A stretch of DNA of 39,307 nucleotides, from NCBI GenBank assembly GCA_049595035.1, contig JBMYKD010000019.1, positions 1-39,307 of the forward strand. The letters run 5' to 3'. Shown here in pieces: positions 33,528 to 39,307 of the stretch; positions within the stretch are counted from its first letter, which is position 1; each line of letters starts with the position of its first letter. The notes beneath the pieces were generated by a model. The model had not been told where the DNA came from and searched no databases. It worked only from the letters and a program-made list of their open reading frames with translations. The position numbers and the translations under genes were made by a program. Source of the DNA: UBA12202 sp049595035. GTDB lineage: Bacteria > Pseudomonadota > Alphaproteobacteria > Puniceispirillales > UBA1172.

Positions 33528-35297
33528 ATGACTAGAGAAATTGATCCAATTACCTTACAGGTCATCGGTGGTGCATTGCATTCCATCGCTGAACAAATGG
33601 GTAACGTGCTTTACCGGATGAGTTATTCTTCCATTATCCGCGAAAGTCAGGATTTAGGCGCAGGGTTGTTTGATATTGATTTCAACACGCTTTGTGAATC
33701 TGATTCAACGCCGATGCATATTGGTTCACTACCGGGCTATCTGCGCGGGATTGCAGAAACTATCCCTCTGGATGGATGGGAGCCGGGCGATTGTGTTGTG
33801 CATAACCATCCCTATAAAGGGGCGTCGCATTCACCGGATATCGCGGTTGTTATGCCGGTATTTTATAAAGGTGAGCTCGTTGGATTTTCTGCCAATACCG
33901 CGCACCATGTTGATATTGGTGCGGCAACGCCCGGCCTGATCATTGATGTTCCGGATATGTGGGCGGAAGGCATGCTGCTTGATGCTGTTAAGCTATATGA
34001 AGGCGGCAAGCGGGTGGAATCCATGTGGAAATATATCCATGACAACACCAGAGTTCCCGGCCTAGTTATGGGTGATCTTGAAGCCCAGATAGCATCAGCA
34101 GAACTAGGGGTTCGGCGGTTTGAAGAATTGCTCGAAAAATATGGTAAGGATGACGTGATTGCTTCATGCAATCAGCTGATGGATTACACGGAACGGTTAA
34201 TGCGTCGGGAAATCGCTAAAATTCCGGATGGTGAATATTTTGCCGAAGGCTTTTTAGATGATGATGGCCGTAACAGAGACAAAACACTACCCATTAAGGT
34301 ATGTGTCAGGATTAAGGGTGATGATGTTGAGGTTGATCTGACCGGTTCATCGGATCAGGTTCCAACCGCCTTCAACGTGCCATATGATGGTTCAACAATG
34401 GTGGCAGCATTTTTCGTCTTCCGGGCGATGTTGCTTGATACCTATACATTAGAAGAATATGTGCCGCAGAATGAAGGATCATTCCGTCCCATTAAAGTAA
34501 CAGCACCAAAGGGTTCTATCTTTAATCCGATTGCCCCTGCTGCTGCAGAAGCTCGTTTCTGTCAGATTCAGCGTATGGCTGACTTGGTGATTAAGGCACT
34601 GAGCCCCGTGATCCCTGAAAAATCAACAGCTGGTAATGCTGCCACTCTGTCCTTTGCGGCATATTCAGGTGTCCGCCCAAGTGGTGACTACTGGGTATTC
34701 CTTGAGGTGAATGAAGCAGCAACAGGTGGACGGCCAAATTCTGATGGTGTCGATACAGTCGAAGAACTGATGCGGAACACGAGAAACAATCCGCTAGAAG
34801 ACCTTGGAATGCATCTGCCCCTGATTTGTGATCGGTACGAAATCAGAGACGACGCACCTCCGGGCGCTGGTAAATATCGTGGTGGTGCTGGTGTTGTTAA
34901 ATCACAACGCTATCTAACCCCCGGATTTATGACACATGAATCAGATCGTCATCTGGATGCCCCATGGGGTGCTTTTGGTGGAAAGCCGGGTGCGGTTGGA
35001 AAGATGGAAATCTATAACATCAAAGACCCGTCAGACGTCCGTCAGGAATATTCCAAGTTTTCAGGGTTGAGAACCGAAGAAGGTGATGTTGTGTCTTATA
35101 TCTCACCGTCGGGTGGAGGGTTTGGAAATCCGCTTGAACGTGAGCCTGCCAAGGTTCTTGATGATGTTCTTGATGATATCATTTCTATTGAACAGGCCAG
35201 AGATGATTATGGTGTTGTTATGGCCGCTGTCGATGATGGCTATGGCTGGCAAGTTGACGATAAAGCCACGGAAAAGCTTCGGTCATCTATGGCTTAA
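33528..35297 (+). CDS. hyuB: Hydantoinase B / oxoprolinase family subunit (HyuB, copy 2) with an Asp-to-His change
   Basis: This is a 589-aa HyuB subunit, clearly paralogous to copy 1: both contain 'MSYSSIIRES', 'GASHxPDIA' and 'TAHHxDxGA'. The otherwise conserved HNDP motif reads HNHP here, so His94 (codon 33807-33809) replaces the usual Asp. The neighbouring His101, Asp104, His125 and His126 are kept. If the Asp is a metal or catalytic residue, this could alter substrate or chemistry. A GGAG ribosome site precedes the ATG. It partners with HyuA copy 2. Confidence 0.9.
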   Translation: MTREIDPITLQVIGGALHSIAEQMGNVLYRMSYSSIIRESQDLGAGLFDIDFNTLCESDSTPMHIGSLPGYLRGIAETIPLDGWEPGDCVVHNHPYKGASHSPDIAVVMPVFYKGELVGFSANTAHHVDIGAATPGLIIDVPDMWAEGMLLDAVKLYEGGKRVESMWKYIHDNTRVPGLVMGDLEAQIASAELGVRRFEELLEKYGKDDVIASCNQLMDYTERLMRREIAKIPDGEYFAEGFLDDDGRNRDKTLPIKVCVRIKGDDVEVDLTGSSDQVPTAFNVPYDGSTMVAAFFVFRAMLLDTYTLEEYVPQNEGSFRPIKVTAPKGSIFNPIAPAAAEARFCQIQRMADLVIKALSPVIPEKSTAGNAATLSFAAYSGVRPSGDYWVFLEVNEAATGGRPNSDGVDTVEELMRNTRNNPLEDLGMHLPLICDRYEIRDDAPPGAGKYRGGAGVVKSQRYLTPGFMTHESDRHLDAPWGAFGGKPGAVGKMEIYNIKDPSDVRQEYSKFSGLRTEEGDVVSYISPSGGGFGNPLEREPAKVLDDVLDDIISIEQARDDYGVVMAAVDDGYGWQVDDKATEKLRSSMA

Positions 35298-35321
35298 ATA
35301 TTAAAAATTAGGGAGAAAATC

Positions 35322-37082
35322 ATGAGTTATAGTGGAAAAGATATTGATCCTATCACCCTTTCGGTGGTGAGAGGTGTGTTGGAAACAACACAACGTGAAA
35401 TGACGTTGACGCTTGAAAAAACAGCACGATCAAGTGTTTTCAACCTGGCTCATGATTACTCCACGGCCTTGTTCAATCATCAACCAGAAATGATTCTGCA
35501 AGGGCAGGATATCCCTATCCATCTTGGCTCACTGATCCCTGCCATGAAAGCAGTTGATAAGTTTTTCGACGGTCAGATTAGTGAAGGTGATCTGGTATTA
35601 CATAATGACCCGGATTACGCGGGCTCACATATTATTGATACATGTATGTATTATCCCGTATTCTATGAAGGTGAATTGGTATTCTGGACGGTGTGTAAAG
35701 GCCATCTCACTGATATTGGTGGGCCTGTGCCTGCTGGCTATAATCCGGCTGCGACAGAAATCTATGCCGAAGGATTGCGGATACCACCCATTAAAATCTG
35801 GGATAAAGGTGTGCCGCGTGATGATATTCTCAACATGCTATTCACCAATATGCGCGCTAGGCGTGATCAGGAAGGTGATTTTAATGCGTTGATTGGCGCT
35901 TGTAAGGTTGGGGCAAGAAACCTGATTGGACTATTGGATAAATACGGCAAGACGGTCGTTCAGGACTGTATTGATGAATTGCTGGCGATGGCTGAAAACC
36001 ATATGCGTTCCATGATCAAGAAAGTGCCAGATGGAACATATCACGGGCTGGCCGTCCTTGAAGATGCGGGCCATGGCTTTGGCGATATGGATATTACCGC
36101 TGAAGTAACGATTAAGGATGATAACTGTCATATCAAGATTGATAGCCCCCCACAGGTGCCATATTTTATCAATTCCTATGAAGGCAATTCTTATTCTGGC
36201 GTGTATTTAGGGTTGATGATGTTTGCGCAATTGCCGCCGCCTTATAACGAGGGATTATATCGATGTATTACCGTTGATATGGGGGAAAAGGGGACGTTAT
36301 GTAACGCAAAATCACCTGCCCCTCATGCCAATTGCACAACGACACCTATGGAAACGCTTACTGATGCAGTCAGACTTGCCTTTGAAAAGGCGGCACCTGA
36401 TAAGGTGTCGGCATCATGGGGGCATGCGAATGGTTGTAACATTGCTGGCTGGGATACCCGTCATGACGAAGAATATGTGACGATGGTTCTGGCATCGATT
36501 ATTTCGGGTGCCGGCGCAACATCTGAACAGGATGGCTGGCACGCGGTTGGCCCTGAATGTTGTTTTGGTGCGCTAACATCAGGCGATATTGAAATGCTTG
36601 AGTATTCCTATCCTATCATTATTCACCGCTATTCACTGATGGAGGATTCAGGTGGTGCAGGCAAGTTCAGAGGCGGGTCAGGCACATGCTGGGAAGTGGA
36701 ACCTCTGGATAAACCAATGACAATGATCACCTTTGGCGAAGGTCGCCGCATCCCGGCTATGGGTGCAGGTGGCGCTAAATCCGAATTTGTTGAAGCTAAA
36801 GTTGGCCGTTTGCGGATTACCCGTGACGGCAAGGAAACAATTATTAAGGAAAATGTAATAGAACAGATTATGCCAGGTGAAAAAGCAGCTAATATGAATC
36901 CCGGTGGTGGCGGCTTTGGTAATCCATTTGAGCGCGATATTGACAAGGTGATTATGGATGTCCGAAACGGGTTGGTAAGTAAAAAAGGAGCTGAGTTAGA
37001 TTACGGCGTTGTTTTTTCAGATGTTGAAAATCTTCAAATTGATGCTGCGGCGACTGAAGTTCTGCGTGCAAAGCGCGCATGA
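35322..37082 (+). CDS. hyuB: Hydantoinase B / oxoprolinase family subunit (HyuB, copy 3, divergent)
   Basis: This is a 586-aa HyuB-family protein of a different subgroup from the other two copies. It has 'HNDPDYAGSHIID' near 94-106 and, instead of the double His, 'KGHLTDIGG'. It also differs in 'LEKTARSSVFNLAHDYS' where the others read 'MSYSSIIRES'. The C-terminus has the normal 'PGGGGFGNPFERD' motif. It pairs with HyuA copy 3, 14 bp downstream, and the order B-A is the reverse of copies 1 and 2. Divergent members of this family include lactamases and ATP-dependent carboxylases, so the reaction is open. Confidence 0.9.
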   Translation: MSYSGKDIDPITLSVVRGVLETTQREMTLTLEKTARSSVFNLAHDYSTALFNHQPEMILQGQDIPIHLGSLIPAMKAVDKFFDGQISEGDLVLHNDPDYAGSHIIDTCMYYPVFYEGELVFWTVCKGHLTDIGGPVPAGYNPAATEIYAEGLRIPPIKIWDKGVPRDDILNMLFTNMRARRDQEGDFNALIGACKVGARNLIGLLDKYGKTVVQDCIDELLAMAENHMRSMIKKVPDGTYHGLAVLEDAGHGFGDMDITAEVTIKDDNCHIKIDSPPQVPYFINSYEGNSYSGVYLGLMMFAQLPPPYNEGLYRCITVDMGEKGTLCNAKSPAPHANCTTTPMETLTDAVRLAFEKAAPDKVSASWGHANGCNIAGWDTRHDEEYVTMVLASIISGAGATSEQDGWHAVGPECCFGALTSGDIEMLEYSYPIIIHRYSLMEDSGGAGKFRGGSGTCWEVEPLDKPMTMITFGEGRRIPAMGAGGAKSEFVEAKVGRLRITRDGKETIIKENVIEQIMPGEKAANMNPGGGGFGNPFERDIDKVIMDVRNGLVSKKGAELDYGVVFSDVENLQIDAAATEVLRAKRA

Positions 37083-37096
37083 TAGGAGAATAACTG

Positions 37097-39175
37097 ATGA
37101 CTCAAAAATATAGACTAGGTATTGACGCTGGCGGCACATTTACGGATTTTATTCTGGCAAGGCCAGATGGTGATGTACAAATATATAAAGTCTTATCAAC
37201 GCCTCATGATCCGACATTAGCGATTAAGAATGGACTGGCTGAAATTGAATCTCGTGGGGGTATTTCAGCAAAAGAATTAGTGTCACAATCTGATCTATGT
37301 ATCAACGGTACTACTGTTGGATTAAATGCGCTGATTACTCATAATGGTGCAAAAACAGGATTGATCTGTACCAAAGGTCATGAAGATTCAATCGAAATCC
37401 GTCTTGGGCATAAGGAAGATGGTTATCGCTATGATCCGGATTATCCGCCAGCTGTTATGTTGAGCCCAAGATATTTGCGGAAAGGTGTTGATGAACGTGT
37501 CATTTCTACTGGGGAAGTAAAAATCCCACTTAACGAAGATGATGTGCGGGCAGCGTGTGAGGCATTCAAAAAAGAGGCGGTGGAATCCGTCGTTGTGTCA
37601 TTTGTCTGGTCAGTTCTTCATCCGGAACATGAACAGCGGGCAGCTGAAATTGTACGCGAAATGTTGCCTGATGTGCATCTGACCGTTGGCAGCCAGCTAT
37701 ATCCGCAGGTGCGGGAATATACCCGAACCTCGACCGCATTGGTTAATGCGTATCTTGCGCCAATTCTGGAAAAATATGTTGGTGCTATTGATGAATATTT
37801 TCAATCTCTTGGCGCGGAAAAGCCAGTCCGGTTTTTCCAGTCAAATGGTGGCTTGGCCTTAGGATCAACAGTTGCCGAACAAGCGGTTTATGCGATTAAT
37901 TCGGGGCCTGCATCGGCACCTCAGGCAGCTACATTCATCGCCGAACCCTGGGAAGATCAAAATATCATTACTATTGATATGGGTGGCACATCATTTGATA
38001 TCACACTAGCCCATGAAGGTAAGGCGAATGTAAACAAGAACATTGATTTCCTACGTTACCGTATTGGTATTCCGATGATTCAGGTGGAAACGCTTGGGGC
38101 AGGTGGTGGTTCCATCGGCTGGATCGATGAAATGGGACTGTTACAAATGGGGCCCCAATCCGCCGGATCAGAACCGGGCCCAGCCTGTTATGGGAAAGGT
38201 GGGGAAAAACCAACAACAACAGATGCCAATCTGGTGCTTGGTTATTTGAGCCCTAAGGGGTTAGTTGGTGGTCGTCTTGAACTGGATCAAGATCGCGCCA
38301 ATCATGCCATTAAATCTAACGTTGCTGATCCCTTGGGATTATCCCTTGAACGGGCGGCCTATGGAATGTTCACCATTGTAAATAATAATATGGTTAATGG
38401 TATCCGCAGGGTATCGGTAGAACGTGGATATGACCCCAGAGATTTTGTTCTGATGGGGGCAGGTGGCGCAACCGGGGCGCATATTACCGCGCTCGCTAAT
38501 GAAATTGGGATTAATCGCATATTAATTTCAAAGCTGGCTTCAGGGCTTTGTGCCTATGGTCAGATTATTTCTGATGTGAAATATAATTTCATGGCACCGG
38601 CCCCTGTCCGGTTGGATAGTAAAGACGTGTCAAGCAAGTTGCAGAAGCTTTTTGATGGTCTGGAAAATAAAGGCCATGATCAGCTTAAGAAAGATGGATT
38701 TACGGAAAAAGATATCACCGTCACTCGTACATTGGATATGCGGTATACGGGGCAGGTTCATGAATGTACGGTTGAAGTAGATGCCTTTGATATCACACCG
38801 GAGTCACTAAAAACGCTGGAAGAAGCGTTTCATGCCCGCCATGAAGAACTTTATATGTATTCCGAACGTCACAGTGCCATTGAAGTCGTTAATGTCGAAA
38901 GCACCATCATTGGTAAAATTGAACGCCCTCAGCGGATGAAACAGGCCAAAGGTAATGGTGCTGAAAGTGCCAAGACCGGAACGCGTGAAGTGGTATTTAG
39001 CAGTGACGGCACAAGGATGGAAACACCGATTTATGATGGTTCAAAATTAGGTTCAGGTGATCATATCGAAGGGCCGGCTATTCTGGAAGAAGAAACAACA
39101 ACCATTGTTGTTGATCCACAATGGAATTTGACTCTTACCGATTCGGCTGTTTATGAACTGGTCAAGAAAGCCTGA
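37097..39175 (+). CDS. hyuA: Hydantoinase A / oxoprolinase family subunit (HyuA, copy 3, divergent)
   Basis: This is a 692-aa ATPase subunit with 'DAGGTFTD' at 10-17, 'DMGGTSFDI' in the middle, 'GAGGGSIGWID' and 'SAGSEPGPACYG'. Compared with copies 1 and 2 it has a distinct N-terminal third ('LGHKEDGYRYDPDYPP', 'SPRYLRKGVDERV'). It also has a C-terminal segment 'MYSERHSAIEVVNVESTIIG'. It forms the second, divergent HyuAB pair with the gene before it. An AGGAGAA ribosome site supports the ATG. Its subgroup may act on a lactam or a carboxylation substrate rather than a hydantoin. Confidence 0.92.
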   Translation: MTQKYRLGIDAGGTFTDFILARPDGDVQIYKVLSTPHDPTLAIKNGLAEIESRGGISAKELVSQSDLCINGTTVGLNALITHNGAKTGLICTKGHEDSIEIRLGHKEDGYRYDPDYPPAVMLSPRYLRKGVDERVISTGEVKIPLNEDDVRAACEAFKKEAVESVVVSFVWSVLHPEHEQRAAEIVREMLPDVHLTVGSQLYPQVREYTRTSTALVNAYLAPILEKYVGAIDEYFQSLGAEKPVRFFQSNGGLALGSTVAEQAVYAINSGPASAPQAATFIAEPWEDQNIITIDMGGTSFDITLAHEGKANVNKNIDFLRYRIGIPMIQVETLGAGGGSIGWIDEMGLLQMGPQSAGSEPGPACYGKGGEKPTTTDANLVLGYLSPKGLVGGRLELDQDRANHAIKSNVADPLGLSLERAAYGMFTIVNNNMVNGIRRVSVERGYDPRDFVLMGAGGATGAHITALANEIGINRILISKLASGLCAYGQIISDVKYNFMAPAPVRLDSKDVSSKLQKLFDGLENKGHDQLKKDGFTEKDITVTRTLDMRYTGQVHECTVEVDAFDITPESLKTLEEAFHARHEELYMYSERHSAIEVVNVESTIIGKIERPQRMKQAKGNGAESAKTGTREVVFSSDGTRMETPIYDGSKLGSGDHIEGPAILEEETTTIVVDPQWNLTLTDSAVYELVKKA

Positions 39176-39238
39176 TCATGGTGGTAATTACTCGATAAAT
39201 AGCCATCAAATGAAAGACCATATGGAAAGGAAGAAAAG

Positions 39239-39307
39239 ATGAATATGTCCACACCGACGTATCCCCCGTTATCTGCCGCGGTACTGCCGGGGCTATTTGC
39301 CAATCAC
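39239..39307 (+). CDS. Start of a further gene in the same operon (partial, unrecognised)
   Basis: An ATG at 39239 is preceded by a GGAAAGGAAGAAAAG ribosome-site region and opens a frame of 23 codons up to the right edge, beginning MNMSTPTYPP. It lies 63 bp after the last hyuA and in the same direction, so it probably belongs to the operon. The residues seen do not identify a family, although the hydrophobic stretch near the edge (AAVLPGLF) could start a fold or a membrane segment. Confidence 0.5.
   Translation, partial: MNMSTPTYPPLSAAVLPGLFANH

Noticed and set aside
1..39307. CRISPR arrays, tRNA or rRNA genes, insertion sequences, prophage genes
   Set aside because: No repeat-spacer pattern, cloverleaf, transposase, integrase or phage structural gene was seen on either strand.

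Overview
The window looks like chromosomal DNA of a heterotrophic, probably marine alphaproteobacterium, possibly SAR116- or roseobacter-like. The reasons are a moderately AT-rich composition, a TRAP transporter, Tat-type leaders on binding proteins, dense operons with 4-bp ATGA overlaps, and a sulfonate-catabolism gene set. The taxonomic call is inference. No tRNA, rRNA, CRISPR array, insertion sequence or phage gene was seen. Nearly all the DNA is coding and intact, and the genes are catabolic.

Region A (1-7665) appears to be an uptake and oxidation module for 2,3-dihydroxypropane-1-sulfonate (DHPS). On the minus strand, in transcription order, it holds a previously uncalled 56-aa two-helix membrane protein, the TRAP genes dctP, dctQ and dctM, a HisD-family dehydrogenase resembling HpsN, an SDR (HpsO-like) and a zinc alcohol dehydrogenase (HpsP-like). 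The first 12 codons of a further gene, perhaps sulfolactate sulfo-lyase suyA, run off the left edge. A divergent LacI-family gene faces a good LacI-type operator that overlaps the likely operon promoter.

Region B (7666-16349) is a ureide/hydantoin module. A minus-strand block encodes an N-carbamoylsarcosine amidase-like enzyme, a terminator-like hairpin, hydantoinase subunits HyuA and HyuB, and an N-carbamoyl-D-amino acid hydrolase with its catalytic Glu47, Lys127 and Cys172 all in place. A divergent pair encodes an old-yellow-enzyme reductase and a small cupin. It converges on an M20 N-carbamoyl-L-amino acid hydrolase, sharing a perfect palindrome that spans both stop codons.

Region C (16548-22041) is a plus-strand operon: pxpA, a 77-aa biotin carrier, a biotin carboxylase, pxpB, pxpC and a solute-binding-protein homologue that has no signal peptide. 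It looks like an unfused, urea-carboxylase-like assembly joined to the 5-oxoprolinase (PxpABC) machinery.

Region D (22063-39307) starts with a GntR/FCD regulator that carries two winged-helix segments. Divergent from it is an operon of about 16 kb: ABC ATPase 1, two permeases, two SDRs, a Tat-exported binding protein, ABC ATPase 2, an amidase, then hyuA-hyuB-hyuB-hyuA, and the start of one more gene at the right edge. ATPase 1 lacks the switch histidine and ATPase 2 has it, so the importer is probably an asymmetric heterodimer.

Taken together, regions B to D hold three HyuA/HyuB pairs, one Pxp-plus-biotin-carboxylase system and four further C-N hydrolases (D-carbamoylase, L-carbamoylase, carbamoylsarcosine amidase, amidase) next to a dedicated importer. 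The most economical reading is a large island for importing and opening cyclic amides or ureides (hydantoins, lactams, 5-oxoproline-like rings). The actual substrate cannot be read from sequence.
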